A stretch of DNA of 39,323 nucleotides, from contig JAGXHU010000012.1 of assembly GCA_024636015.1 (NCBI GenBank), positions 1-39,323 of the forward strand, in the 5' to 3' direction. Shown here in pieces: positions 20,438 through 29,435 of the stretch. The notes below the pieces were generated by a model. It was given only the letters and a program-made list of their open reading frames with translations, made no database searches and was not told where the DNA came from. Every line of letters begins with the position of its first letter. Position 1 is the first letter of the stretch. This stretch comes from Halothiobacillus sp. (lineage in GTDB: Bacteria; Pseudomonadota; Gammaproteobacteria; Halothiobacillales; Halothiobacillaceae). The translations under genes were made by a program, and so were the position numbers.

Positions 20438-20773
20438 TTATTCCGACTTAGATTGTCGTGGATCCTTGGTTTTATCCGGTTCCGTGCTCGGTTGATGCCG
20501 GGCTGCGGATGCCAACATCAGGGCGCTTATTGGCGCGGTCACCCATAAAAACACAATGATCAACACCTCATGCACGGAAGGGGTATCGGTTCTGAATGAG
20601 AACAATAGGGCCGATGCCAGCAATATCGCCGTCACGCCTAAGGTCGAGGCCTTCGTGGGTGCATGCAGCCGCATGAAGAAATCCGGAAATTTTGCCAGCC
20701 CAACCGAACCTAACAGCACGAACAAGCTGCCCAGCACGATCAGTCCGGCAATCGCGAGATCGGCGATGGTCAT
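20438..20773 (-). CDS. mrpG: Na+/H+ antiporter subunit MrpG (MnhG/PhaG)
   Basis: Small membrane subunit of 111 residues with three predicted helices. The signature GSVGLAKFPDFFMRLHAPTK is typical of MnhG/PhaG. It is the last gene of the Mrp operon, and its ATG overlaps the mrpF stop by four bases. The soluble tail (about 95-111) is short and charged. Subunit-level assignment is firm; the transported cation (Na+, K+ or Li+) cannot be read from sequence. Confidence 0.93.
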   Translation of the reverse strand: MTIADLAIAGLIVLGSLFVLLGSVGLAKFPDFFMRLHAPTKASTLGVTAILLASALLFSFRTDTPSVHEVLIIVFLWVTAPISALMLASAARHQPSTEPDKTKDPRQSKSE

Positions 20774-21054
20774 GATCGATTCTCCGGTTCGATAATTCGT
20801 CCGCGCAAGGCATATTTAGCGAGTGCGACGGTGCTGATGAAACTCAGTACGGCCAGCAGTTGGGCGGCCTCGAAATTGATGGGGTTGCCCATCCACAGGC
20901 CGAACAACAAGATGAGTGCGATCGCATTGACGGCCAGCGTATCCAGCGCCAGGATCCGATCGGGCAGGCTGGGCCCCCGCAGGAGCCGATAAAAACTCAG
21001 TAGACAAGCGATGCCGACGAGGGCGAGTCCGATCAGGGCGGCGGTACCGATCAT
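20770..21054 (-). CDS. mrpF: Na+/H+ antiporter subunit MrpF (MnhF/PhaF)
   Basis: A 94-residue, three-helix membrane protein. The core LRGPSLPDRILALDTLAVNA is the MrpF signature, with an aspartate at the membrane face that is conserved in the family. It overlaps both neighbours by four bases, indicating translational coupling within the Mrp operon. Confidence 0.93.
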   Translation of the reverse strand: MIGTAALIGLALVGIACLLSFYRLLRGPSLPDRILALDTLAVNAIALILLFGLWMGNPINFEAAQLLAVLSFISTVALAKYALRGRIIEPENRS

Positions 21055-21584
21055 GTGTTGTTGTCCTCGATGGCTGCGCGCGGTGATTCGTCGAATATAT
21101 CTCGAATTCTCCGCTCATAACGCTGTTTCATGCCGGCGATTTCCCCGTCCGGATCATCCGTATGCAGAGCATGGACGATGAGGTGGCTGTGGTCCGGTGC
21201 AATTTCACAGGAAACCGTGCCCGGCGTCAGGGTGATGGTGCTGGCAAACAGGCTGATCGCGGTGGGATGGGTGACCGCCAACGGCACAATCAGAAAATGT
21301 GATTTCAGAGCAGAATTCCGGCCCAGTACTTGCCGGGCAACGATGAAATTGGCCTTGATGATGTCGTGGAACACGAGCAGCACGTAGGCCATCAGCGCCA
21401 CGGGCCGTTTCACGATCAGGGGCGATTGGCTCCGGGGACCGAGGAGCGGGGGAATCAGCAGGCCGATGATTATGGCCAGAAAGATCTGACCCGCGGACAG
21501 GCTGTTGTTCAGCAGTAGCCACAGTACGATCAGGATGGCGGTCAGTATGGGGCGAGGCAGGATCTTGTGCACAACGGTGGTCAT
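21051..21584 (-). CDS. mrpE: Na+/H+ antiporter subunit MrpE (MnhE/PhaE)
   Basis: A 177-residue membrane protein. It begins MTTVVHKILPRPILTAILIV, has two N-terminal helices and the segment SAGQIFLAIIIGLLIPPLL, then a cytoplasmic domain with TLTPGTVSCEIAPDHSHLIVHAL, all typical of MnhE. The reading frame stays open upstream to 21725, but that extension lies inside mrpD and is not family-like. The ATG at 21584 forms an ATGA overlap with the mrpD stop. Confidence 0.94.
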   Translation of the reverse strand: MTTVVHKILPRPILTAILIVLWLLLNNSLSAGQIFLAIIIGLLIPPLLGPRSQSPLIVKRPVALMAYVLLVFHDIIKANFIVARQVLGRNSALKSHFLIVPLAVTHPTAISLFASTITLTPGTVSCEIAPDHSHLIVHALHTDDPDGEIAGMKQRYERRIRDIFDESPRAAIEDNNT

Positions 21585-23197
21585 TGATGGGCACCTGTGG
21601 GCGTGGCGGCATGTTCGGGATGGGCCGGGAACGCTAATACGTCGGCATTCATCGTCGGTGGATTCAGAACGGCGTGAATATAATCCGGTGTTGCATTGAT
21701 CTGGGCGCTGGTCTGATCGAGCCAACTGCTCAAGGGGTTGGCTGCAATCACCATCAATACTGCGATCAGAATCGGACTCATGACGGCAATCCAGCCCAGC
21801 CTGTTGGGTCCTGCTGCGGGCGGCATGCCGGTGACGGGCTGATCAACGCGATAAAACAGCCGGGTGCCGCTTCGGGCCAGGGCGATGACCGCCAGCAGGC
21901 TGGTGATCAGGATCGTGGCGAAGATCGGGGTACGCAGGGGCTGATCGAGTGCGGCGGACAAAATTAGAATCTTGCCGACGAAGCCGGTCAGCGGTGGCAA
22001 TCCCGACATGGCCAGGGCATAGACAAAAAATAACGAACCGATCAGGACCATTCGGGTGATCGGTGGTGCCGATGCCCAGTCATCGCCGTTGGTTCGGCCA
22101 CGTCGAATCATGTCCGCCAGCAGGAAGAATCCCGCACTGAGTACCGTGGTGTGAATCCAGTAATACAACGCAGCACTCAGCGCCGCCTCGGTACGCATGC
22201 CGAGTGCGATCATCAGGGTGCCGACGGAGGCGAGGATCAGATAAGCCACTTGCCGCCGCAGATTTTGCGCAGCCAGAACCCCGAGTGTGGCCATGACCAG
22301 CGTCAGGATGCCCAGCCAGATCTGCCAGGGACTGATCAGGTTGACGAATGCCGCCGGTGCGGTGTGCGCATCGAACAGCGTGCCGTGCACGCGCAGCATG
22401 GCGTACAACCCGACCTTGGTCATGATGGCAAACAGCGCGGCGACCGGGGCGGAGGTTTCGGCATAGGTGGCCGGCAGCCAGAGGTAGAGCGGGAAGGCGG
22501 CAGCCTTGATGGCAAACACGACGAAGAGCAGCAGGCTCGCGGCGGCGATGATGCCGTAATCCTGCACGGGTGCCTGACCCAGTTTCTGGGCGAGGTCGGC
22601 GATATTCAGGGTGCCGAGTACGCCATAGAGGGCACCGACCGCAAACAGGAACAGGGTCGAGCCGATCAGGTTGATGACCATGTAATGCAGGCCGGCGCGA
22701 CTCCGGCGTGCACCCCCGCCATGCAGCATTAGCCCGTACGAGGCAAGCAGCAGGACTTCAAAGAACACGAACAGATTGAACACATCACCGGTCAGAAAGG
22801 CCCCATTCAGGCCGAAGAGTTGCGCTTGGAACAGGGCATGAAAATGTGGGCCGCGCCGATCTTCATCAGTCGCCACGGTGTAGATGAAGCTGATGGCAGC
22901 CAGTCCGGCGGTGAGCAGGAGCATCAGACCGGCGAGTCGATCGTAGACCCAGACGATGCCGAACGGGGCGGGCCAATCGCCCATCGGATAGACCAGATGC
23001 TGATTGCCGGCGCCACTGACGAGCAGTGCCACCACAACGGCCAGCAGCACGGCGACACTCGATCCGCTCACGATGCGTTGCAGGCGGATCCTGCGCCGGT
23101 GCAGCAGGATCAGCAGCGCGGCGCTGAATACAGGCAGAAAAACGGGCAGTGCCAGCCAGTGCAGGGGCCAAATTGGGGAGGTGAACAAGCCGGTCAT
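21581..23197 (-). CDS. mrpD: Na+/H+ antiporter subunit MrpD (MnhD/PhaD)
   Basis: A 538-residue proton-pump-like subunit, homologous to NuoM/NuoN of complex I, with about 14 helices. The conserved membrane glutamate lies in LFVFFEVLLLASYGL, and the lysine-bearing helix in FAIKAAAFPLYLWLP, both part of the predicted proton path. It overlaps mrpC and mrpE by four bases each. The length is slightly above the typical 500. Confidence 0.95.
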   Translation of the reverse strand: MTGLFTSPIWPLHWLALPVFLPVFSAALLILLHRRRIRLQRIVSGSSVAVLLAVVVALLVSGAGNQHLVYPMGDWPAPFGIVWVYDRLAGLMLLLTAGLAAISFIYTVATDEDRRGPHFHALFQAQLFGLNGAFLTGDVFNLFVFFEVLLLASYGLMLHGGGARRSRAGLHYMVINLIGSTLFLFAVGALYGVLGTLNIADLAQKLGQAPVQDYGIIAAASLLLFVVFAIKAAAFPLYLWLPATYAETSAPVAALFAIMTKVGLYAMLRVHGTLFDAHTAPAAFVNLISPWQIWLGILTLVMATLGVLAAQNLRRQVAYLILASVGTLMIALGMRTEAALSAALYYWIHTTVLSAGFFLLADMIRRGRTNGDDWASAPPITRMVLIGSLFFVYALAMSGLPPLTGFVGKILILSAALDQPLRTPIFATILITSLLAVIALARSGTRLFYRVDQPVTGMPPAAGPNRLGWIAVMSPILIAVLMVIAANPLSSWLDQTSAQINATPDYIHAVLNPPTMNADVLAFPAHPEHAATPTGAHQ

Positions 23198-23544
23198 TGC
23201 GATGAGTCGTCCTTTTGGGCGTCGTCGGTCGTGCCGTCCACATGGTCATTGCCGAGTTCTGCTCGGGTTTTCAGTGCCAGAACGATCACAAAGGCGGTCA
23301 TCGCAAAGGCAATCACGATGGCCGTGAGTACCAGCGCCTGGGGGAGCGGGTCAGCATACTGGGTTTGGGCGCCCAGGACAGCGGCAGCATTGCTGGCCAG
23401 TCGCCCCATGCCGAACAGAAAAAGATTCACGGCATAGGAGAGCAGGGTCAGGCCCAGCACCACGGGGAAGGTTTGTGCCCGCAGGGTCAGGAAGACTCCA
23501 GTCGCGGTCAGCGTGCCGACCAGGAGTGCAAAAAGCAGGGACAT
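23194..23544 (-). CDS. mrpC: Na+/H+ antiporter subunit MrpC (MnhC/PhaC)
   Basis: A 116-residue, three-helix NuoK-like subunit. The pattern FPVVLGLTLLSYAVNLFLF is the family signature. It overlaps mrpD by four bases and shares one base with the mrpAB stop (TGATG). The C-terminal tail (DHVDGTTDDAQKDDSSQ) is acidic and probably cytoplasmic. Confidence 0.94.
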   Translation of the reverse strand: MSLLFALLVGTLTATGVFLTLRAQTFPVVLGLTLLSYAVNLFLFGMGRLASNAAAVLGAQTQYADPLPQALVLTAIVIAFAMTAFVIVLALKTRAELGNDHVDGTTDDAQKDDSSQ

Positions 23545-26351
23545 CAGGAAACGCCTCCTTCGGGTGCGGCGGGTTTGTCGGGTGGGACGGTGCCCAGATG
23601 CGCCATTTGGACCAGCATGAGCACGCTTGCACCAAGCACAACCAGAAAGACACCCAGATCGAACACCATCGCCGAAGCCAGTTCCAGGTTACCGAGGAAG
23701 GGGATCTGCCAATGGCCGAAGGTGGATGTGAGGAATGGATAGCCTGCGCCGATTGCGGCCAGGCCGGTACCCAGTGCCAGCAGCAATCCCAGCCCGATGG
23801 CGCCGTGGGTTGGGATCAGCAGTTGGTTTTCCGTGTGGCGGATTCCGTGCGCAAGATATTGGGTGATCAGGGCGCTGGCGACGATCAGGCCCGCAATGAA
23901 ACCGCCACCGGGCGCATTGTGGCCGCGCAGGAGGATGTACAGCCCGAAGACGAGGGTCAGCGGCAACAACAAATGGCTCAGGGTTTGAAAGAGTAGAGGA
24001 TGTGCGGCCGAGCGGCTGCCGGGACCGGGCGTTCCCTGCGGCAGTCGGAGGTTCTGCAGCAGGGCAAACACCCCGAGAGCGGCCAATGCCAGCACGCTGA
24101 TCTCGCCAAAAGTGTCATAGCCCCGGAAATCCACCAGAATGACATTGACCACGTTATGCCCACCGCCTTCAGTCAGGCTTTTGGCCAGGAAATAGCCCGC
24201 AATATTCTCGTAGTCACGCGACATCACCGCATAGGTCAGGATTGTTGCGCCGACACCAGACAGCAGCGCGATCAGGGCATCCCGGTAGCGTCTCGGACGG
24301 GCTTCAATCGTACTATGCGCGGGCAGGTAGCGCAGGGCCAGAAGCATGAGGACGACCGTAATGACTTCTACGGAAAGCTGCGTCAGGGCGAGATCGGGTG
24401 CCGAGTACCGGACGAACAGCAAAGCAACGCCAAGGCCCACTACGCCCATCGGTAGCAGGGCCAGCAGTCGCCTCGGGTGCATCCACACGGCGGCCAGCGC
24501 TGCGGCCATCATGACCAGCATGCCGGTAGCGGTGATCACGTCAAAGGCAGGGGCATGCTGTTCCGGTCCAAAGAGGGGGGCGTGGTAGGAAATAAAACCG
24601 AGCCCGCCCGCGATCAGTGCCGTGATCAGGGTCCAGAGCGTCATGCCATGCAGACGCCCCTGGTCAAAGGCGCGGGTGACGGTGCGGGCCGCCAGTTGCA
24701 GGGATTGCATGAGCATGTCATATAGTTTTTTGGCGTTCAGGCGTCCTATGCCGTGTTCGTGGAACCGGGTTAGGGGGCGGCGCAGGGTGTAAACGAGTAC
24801 CCCCCCGCCCAGCGCGATCGCACTCATCAGCAGCGGGAGTTTGAACCCGTGCCAGAGGGCGAGACTAAAGTGTGGCGCAGGCGCGTTGAGAACCGCTCCG
24901 GCGGCAAAGTTCAGCAAACCGCTAATCAACAGGGCCGGGAAAATCCCCACAGCGAGACAGACCACGACCAGAATATCCACGGGTACGCGCATCATTCGCG
25001 GTGGCTCGTGGATTTCCTGAGGGAGGTCCGGGTCGGGTGTGCCAAAAAAGGTGTCGTGCACGAAGCGGATGGAGTAGGCCACCGACAGCACCCCACCGAG
25101 GGTGACGAGCAGGGGTAAAAGCCAAGCGGAACCGAAATCGGGTGCGACATCCAAGGCTTCGCTGAAAAACATTTCCTTGCTCAGAAAACCGTTCAGCAAG
25201 GGCACCCCCGCCATGGCAGCGGCAGCCACGATCGCCAGCGCAGCCGTGTGGGGCATCTTTCGGGCTAGCCCGCCCAGACGGCGCATGTCCCGCGTACCGG
25301 TTTCATGATCGATGATACCGGCCACCATGAATAACGAGGCCTTGAAGGTGGCGTGGTTGATTAGGTGAAAGATACCCGCCACGGCGGCCAGCGGTGTGCC
25401 GAAGCCGAAGAGCAGGGTGATCAAACCCAGATGGCTGATGGTGGAATAGGCCAGCAGGCCTTTGAGGTCGTGCTTGAACAACGCCGTGTAGGCGCCCAAC
25501 AGAAAGGTGATCAGACCTGCGCCACCGACCAGGAACAACCAGGCATCGGTGCCCGACAACACGGGGAACAGCCGGGCGAGGAGGAAGATCCCCGCCTTAA
25601 CCATGGTGGCCGAATGCAGATAGGCCGATACCGGGGTCGGCGCGGCCATGGCATTGGGTAGCCAGAAGTGGAATGGGAACTGAGCCGACTTGGTGAAGGC
25701 GCCCAGCAGGATCAGCAGCAGGATCGGTAGGTACAGCGGGCTGGCGCGCACGGTTTCACCCGCCCCCAGCACCACACTCAGGTTATAGCTGCCCACCACG
25801 TGCCCGAGCAGCAGCACGCCCCCGAGTAGGGCGAGCCCACCCATGCCCGTGACGGCGAGGGCCATCCGGGCGCCCTGACGAGCTTCCTTGCGGTGTTGCC
25901 AGAAACTGATGAGCAGGAACGAGGACAGCGAGGTCAGTTCCCAGAACACCACCAACTGGATCAGGTTTTCGGAGAGCGCAATGCCGAGCATGGCGCCCAT
26001 GAACAGCATGAGTCCGGAGAAGAATCGCCCTGGGTGATCCTGCGGTGAGAGGTAGTAGCGGGCGTAGACGATAATGAGCAGCCCGATCAGCATAATCAGG
26101 CCGCTGAACAGGATGCTTAGGCCATCCAGCCGAAAGGCAAAATCGAGTCCGATTTGGGGAATCCAGGCGAACTGGATCACCTGCGGAGTGGAAAGATCGA
26201 CATTGCTGACGAGTATGCCCAGCAATACCAGGGCGCTGAGCGTGGTGATGCCTGCAGCCCAGGGCGCGGCGCGGCGATCCCATCCGGCAAGCAGCGCAAT
26301 GATCGGGGCGCTCAGGAAAGGGAGTAATACAATCAGGATCAGCGTTGCCAT
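23544..26351 (-). CDS. mrpA: Na+/H+ antiporter fused subunits MrpA-MrpB
   Basis: The large subunit has 935 residues. The N-terminal part (about 1-500) is a NuoL-like proton channel with FWELTSLSSFLLISFW and the helix around FPFHFWLPNAMAAPTPVSAYLHSATMVKAG. A linker and helices (about 560-780) match the MrpA C-terminal (MbhD/E-like) section. The last 145 residues (from about 790, LLFQTLSHLLLPLTLVFGLY and GGGFIAGLIVASALITQY) are an MnhB domain, usually a separate gene. The AB fusion is common in proteobacterial Pha/Mrp systems. It is the first gene of the operon; no clear promoter was picked out in the AT-richer gap upstream. Confidence 0.95.
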   Translation of the reverse strand: MATLILIVLLPFLSAPIIALLAGWDRRAAPWAAGITTLSALVLLGILVSNVDLSTPQVIQFAWIPQIGLDFAFRLDGLSILFSGLIMLIGLLIIVYARYYLSPQDHPGRFFSGLMLFMGAMLGIALSENLIQLVVFWELTSLSSFLLISFWQHRKEARQGARMALAVTGMGGLALLGGVLLLGHVVGSYNLSVVLGAGETVRASPLYLPILLLILLGAFTKSAQFPFHFWLPNAMAAPTPVSAYLHSATMVKAGIFLLARLFPVLSGTDAWLFLVGGAGLITFLLGAYTALFKHDLKGLLAYSTISHLGLITLLFGFGTPLAAVAGIFHLINHATFKASLFMVAGIIDHETGTRDMRRLGGLARKMPHTAALAIVAAAAMAGVPLLNGFLSKEMFFSEALDVAPDFGSAWLLPLLVTLGGVLSVAYSIRFVHDTFFGTPDPDLPQEIHEPPRMMRVPVDILVVVCLAVGIFPALLISGLLNFAAGAVLNAPAPHFSLALWHGFKLPLLMSAIALGGGVLVYTLRRPLTRFHEHGIGRLNAKKLYDMLMQSLQLAARTVTRAFDQGRLHGMTLWTLITALIAGGLGFISYHAPLFGPEQHAPAFDVITATGMLVMMAAALAAVWMHPRRLLALLPMGVVGLGVALLFVRYSAPDLALTQLSVEVITVVLMLLALRYLPAHSTIEARPRRYRDALIALLSGVGATILTYAVMSRDYENIAGYFLAKSLTEGGGHNVVNVILVDFRGYDTFGEISVLALAALGVFALLQNLRLPQGTPGPGSRSAAHPLLFQTLSHLLLPLTLVFGLYILLRGHNAPGGGFIAGLIVASALITQYLAHGIRHTENQLLIPTHGAIGLGLLLALGTGLAAIGAGYPFLTSTFGHWQIPFLGNLELASAMVFDLGVFLVVLGASVLMLVQMAHLGTVPPDKPAAPEGGVS

Positions 26352-26689
26352 GGAGCCCTCATTCGTCCGCGCCGATTAGGCATGAGCGGCAGATGCGGGG
26401 CGCCTCGACCTCATGCGGTTCGTCCGGGCGCAGGGTCCGCGTCATGCCGGGAATTGCGGAGGAAAATGGAGATGCGACCACGCGGGTGGCGTGATCAGTT
26501 ACGTAATGGATCATTCGTGGGAATTTAACATGGCTTATGGTGTGTGCAGAAAATTTATCATGTCTGGAGACATAAGATCATGGCGACAATGCGACCGAAT
26601 GTTAGACTCTAGCGCAGGATACGTCAGCCTAAACTATTAACTTTTGTGCTTTTCACTGAGAAATCAAAACCTTGTTTCCAGATAAACCC
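26352..26689. other. Divergent intergenic region between mrpAB and pcnB
   Basis: A 338-base stretch with no credible gene; its centre is markedly AT-richer than the flanks. It must hold the promoters for the Mrp operon (leftward) and pcnB (rightward), though no high-scoring promoter could be fixed by eye. It contains a 14-base palindrome at 26560-26573. Confidence 0.5.
26560..26573. repeat. Perfect palindrome, candidate operator
   Basis: ATGTCTGGAGACAT is a perfect inverted repeat of six-base arms around GG, placed between divergent transcription units. This geometry fits a dimeric regulator site, but no regulator is known and one such palindrome can occur by chance. Confidence 0.25.
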
Positions 26690-28015
26690 ATGCCCGACTA
26701 CATCGCACCCGAAAAACACGAGATATTGAGGGATCATCTGAGCGATCACGCCCTCAATGTTCTCCAGCGTTTGCATGATCATGGCTATGCCGCGTATCTC
26801 GTTGGTGGCTGTGTGCGCGATCTGCTTCGTGGCATGCGGCCCAAGGATTTTGATGTCGTTACCGACGCTCGCCCCGAGCAGGTTCGCGCCTTGTTTCGCC
26901 ATGCCCGCATCATCGGCCGCCGCTTCAAGATCGTGCACGTGGTCTTTGGCCGCGACATGATCGAGGTCACCACGTTCCGGGGTGGCGACGACGAGGCCGT
27001 ACGCCGTTCCGATCAGGGGCGCATTCTGCGTGACAACGTCTTCGGTACGATCGATCAGGATGTCTGGCGGCGCGATTTCGCCTGTAACGCTTTGTACTAC
27101 AACTACGCCGATGACCAGATTGTCGATTACGTCCAGGGTTGGCAGGATGTGCAGAGTGGACATTTACGCATCATCGGTGACCCAGCTACACGCTATCGGG
27201 AAGATCCGGTCCGTATGTTGCGGGCGGCCCGTTTTATGGCCAAGCTCGGATTCACCCTGCTGCCGGAAACCGCCGAGGGTATTCACGGTTGCCGGGATCT
27301 GCTGAAGGATATCGCCCCTGCACGCCTGTTCGACGAGAGCATCAAGATCTTTCAGGGTGGTTATGCCTGGGCGGGTTTCCTGCAGTTGCGTGAACTCGCC
27401 CTGTTGGGATACCTCTTTGGCGGGTTGAATGATCTGCTCGACCGGGATTACGACCGAGTGGCGGCCCTGGTGGAGAAAATCCTGACCGGTACCGATGAAC
27501 GTATCCGTCTGGATTTGCCGGTGAATCCGGCGTTTCTGCTTGCAGGACTGTTGTGGTCGGATTTGAGTCGCCGCCGTGAATATTGGTTGCATCAGCGGGT
27601 TGATCCCGATGTCGCACTGGAAATTGCCTGCGATGAAGTGATCGAAGCCACCGTACGCCAGGTTGCTATTCCGCGTCGCCTCACGGATCTGATGCGGGTG
27701 ATCTGGTCGCTACAACCGGTATTGGAGCGCGAAGGGCAGGACATGGTGCATGGCGCACCCATGCTGGCGTTGAACGAAGCACAGAAAACCCTGTTGTCTC
27801 ATGCCTGGTTCCGTGCCGCGCTGGATTTCCTGTGTCTGCGCAGCGAGGTCGGTGAGGTATCCGAGTCGATATGCGCGTTCTGGCGGCATTATGCCCCTGC
27901 ACGCGATAAGGATTCTGGTGAGGCCGTGCCGACCGTCCTACCCGAGGACTTCGTGACGCATGGCGATCCGAAGCAGCGCCCGCGACGCCGCGCCCGGCGG
28001 CCTCGGCGCAATTGA
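26690..28015 (+). CDS. pcnB: Poly(A) polymerase I
   Basis: Adds 3' poly(A) tails that promote RNA decay. About 441 residues. The nucleotidyltransferase motif LVGGCVRDLLRGMRPKDFDVVTD (near residues 36-58) carries the DxD metal-binding acids. GRRFKIVHVVFG (about 81-92) is the block I use to tell PAP from the CCA-adding enzyme. The RNA-binding RDPVRMLRAARF-like segment and a basic tail (RPRRRARRPRRN) follow. An upstream TTG at 26672 is possible, but ATG at 26690 (MPDYIAPEKHE) fits better. The stop overlaps the earliest folK start region; pcnB-folK-panB-panC is the E. coli order. Confidence 0.95.
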   Translation: MPDYIAPEKHEILRDHLSDHALNVLQRLHDHGYAAYLVGGCVRDLLRGMRPKDFDVVTDARPEQVRALFRHARIIGRRFKIVHVVFGRDMIEVTTFRGGDDEAVRRSDQGRILRDNVFGTIDQDVWRRDFACNALYYNYADDQIVDYVQGWQDVQSGHLRIIGDPATRYREDPVRMLRAARFMAKLGFTLLPETAEGIHGCRDLLKDIAPARLFDESIKIFQGGYAWAGFLQLRELALLGYLFGGLNDLLDRDYDRVAALVEKILTGTDERIRLDLPVNPAFLLAGLLWSDLSRRREYWLHQRVDPDVALEIACDEVIEATVRQVAIPRRLTDLMRVIWSLQPVLEREGQDMVHGAPMLALNEAQKTLLSHAWFRAALDFLCLRSEVGEVSESICAFWRHYAPARDKDSGEAVPTVLPEDFVTHGDPKQRPRRRARRPRRN

Positions 28016-28029
28016 GCGGGAGCGGGGTC

Positions 28030-28569
28030 ATGATGGCGCGGCGCGACCGCCCGTCCGGCAGCGTCGAGGCGATGATTGCCCTGGGTAGTAACCTCGGGCA
28101 TCCGATCGAGCAATTGGAACGGGCGTTTCAGGCGCTCGACCGCTTGCCTCAGACCTCGGTTGAGCGCTGTTCGATGCTCTACGCCAACCCGCCCATGGGT
28201 CCACAGGACCAGCCTGATTATGTGAATGCCGTAGCCTTGCTGGTCACCCGGTTGAGTCCGGGGGATCTGCTGAATGCCCTCAAAGCGTTGGAACAAGCCG
28301 CCGGTCGGTATGCAACCCGTTACTGGGGCGAGCGCGTTCTGGATCTGGATATTCTGACCTACGGGGATCTGATCATTGATACCCGCGAGCTCACGGTGCC
28401 CCATCCGGGGATTGCCGACCGACGATTTGTGCTGGCGCCCTGGCACGAGATTGCGCCAGATGCGGTGTTACCGGATCATCGGCGGATTGCGGACTTGCTG
28501 GCGGCGTCGCCCGAGCATGCGCTGCGGGTCATCCCGCGGGCCGTCATCCGCTCCGATCCCACCCCCTGA
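28030..28569 (+). CDS. folK: 2-amino-4-hydroxy-6-hydroxymethyldihydropteridine pyrophosphokinase
   Basis: Transfers pyrophosphate to the pterin precursor in folate synthesis. About 179 residues. It has the start block IALGSNLGHPIEQLERAFQAL, the substrate motif ANPPMGPQDQPDYVNAVALL, and RYWGERVLDLDILTYGDLII with the metal-binding aspartates DLDILTYG, then VPHPGIADRRFVLAPWHEIAP. A TTG at 28012 would overlap pcnB; ATG at 28030 is preferred because GGGG precedes it. It sits between pcnB and panB as in E. coli. Confidence 0.95.
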   Translation: MMARRDRPSGSVEAMIALGSNLGHPIEQLERAFQALDRLPQTSVERCSMLYANPPMGPQDQPDYVNAVALLVTRLSPGDLLNALKALEQAAGRYATRYWGERVLDLDILTYGDLIIDTRELTVPHPGIADRRFVLAPWHEIAPDAVLPDHRRIADLLAASPEHALRVIPRAVIRSDPTP

Positions 28570-28612
28570 TTCTATTCTTTGCCCCAGAATTACCAAGGTC
28601 CATACGAGTGCC

Positions 28613-29434
28613 ATGACTATGAACACGATCGATGAATTGATTGTGCCACGAACGATTCCCGCGCTCTGGCAGGCGAAGCGGCAAAACCAGCCGATCGTCA
28701 TGCTGACAGCTTACGATGCCAGTTTCGCCCGTCAGGCGGACTTGGCCGGTGTCGACATTTTGCTGGTCGGTGATTCCCTGGGTATGGTCATTCAGGGCCA
28801 GCGCGACACCCTGTCGGTGACCCTGGATGCCATGGTCTATCACACACTGGTTGTGCGTCGCGGTGCGCCCCAGCGACTGATCATGGCCGATATGCCCTTT
28901 CTGTCGGATGTGACGGTGGATCTGGCCGTTCAAAGTGCCGGTCGGTTGATGCAGGAAGGTGGCGCGGATATGGTGAAGATCGAGGGCGGTCCCGCCAAGG
29001 CGGATATCGTGCGCGCGCTGACCGACGCGGGCATCCCCGTTTGTGCGCATGTGGGGTTGTTGCCCCAGCGGGTGCGTCAACTGGGGGGCTATCGGGTTCA
29101 GGGTCGCGGTGCCGAGGATGCCGCGCGCATCCTACATGATGCAGAAACGTTGACGGATGCTGGAGCTGCCCTGGTTCTGGTGGAATGCGTACCCAGCCCG
29201 CTCGGCGCCCGGCTGGCGGAATCTCTGGCTGTGCCCGTGATCGGCATCGGTGCGGGCAATGCCGTGGATGGTCAGGTCTTGGTGTTGCATGATGTACTGG
29301 GTCTCAACAGCCATCCGCCCCGGTTCGTGCGTGATTTCCTGCGTGGGCGCGGTTCTATCGGCCAAGCGTTGACCGCCTATGCGGCTGCCGTGCGCGATCG
29401 CAGTTTTCCGGCAGAACATGAGGGTTATATCTGA
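28613..29434 (+). CDS. panB: 3-methyl-2-oxobutanoate hydroxymethyltransferase
   Basis: Makes ketopantoate from 2-oxoisovalerate and methylene-tetrahydrofolate, the first step of pantothenate synthesis. About 273 residues. Family blocks: MLTAYDASFARQADLAGVDI, LVGDSLGMVIQGQ (metal-binding Asp), ADMPFLSD, MVKIEGG, GYRVQGRG, LVECVP with the catalytic Glu, and GIGAGNAVDGQVLV. The start is ATG at 28613 or 28619, since GAG at 28606 can serve either. The frame stays open upstream into folK but is not family-like there. panC starts two bases after its stop. Confidence 0.96.
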   Translation: MTMNTIDELIVPRTIPALWQAKRQNQPIVMLTAYDASFARQADLAGVDILLVGDSLGMVIQGQRDTLSVTLDAMVYHTLVVRRGAPQRLIMADMPFLSDVTVDLAVQSAGRLMQEGGADMVKIEGGPAKADIVRALTDAGIPVCAHVGLLPQRVRQLGGYRVQGRGAEDAARILHDAETLTDAGAALVLVECVPSPLGARLAESLAVPVIGIGAGNAVDGQVLVLHDVLGLNSHPPRFVRDFLRGRGSIGQALTAYAAAVRDRSFPAEHEGYI

Positions 29435-29435
29435 G

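Noticed and set aside
22151..22732. 193-codon plus-strand frame and similar ones at 22820-23437 and 23475-23996
   Set aside because: Each is antisense to Mrp subunits, very rich in Gly, Gln, Asp and Glu, and has no recognisable domain.
26413..26640. 75-codon frame between mrpAB and pcnB
   Set aside because: No ribosome site, no hydrophobic or domain pattern, and composition unlike the neighbouring genes.
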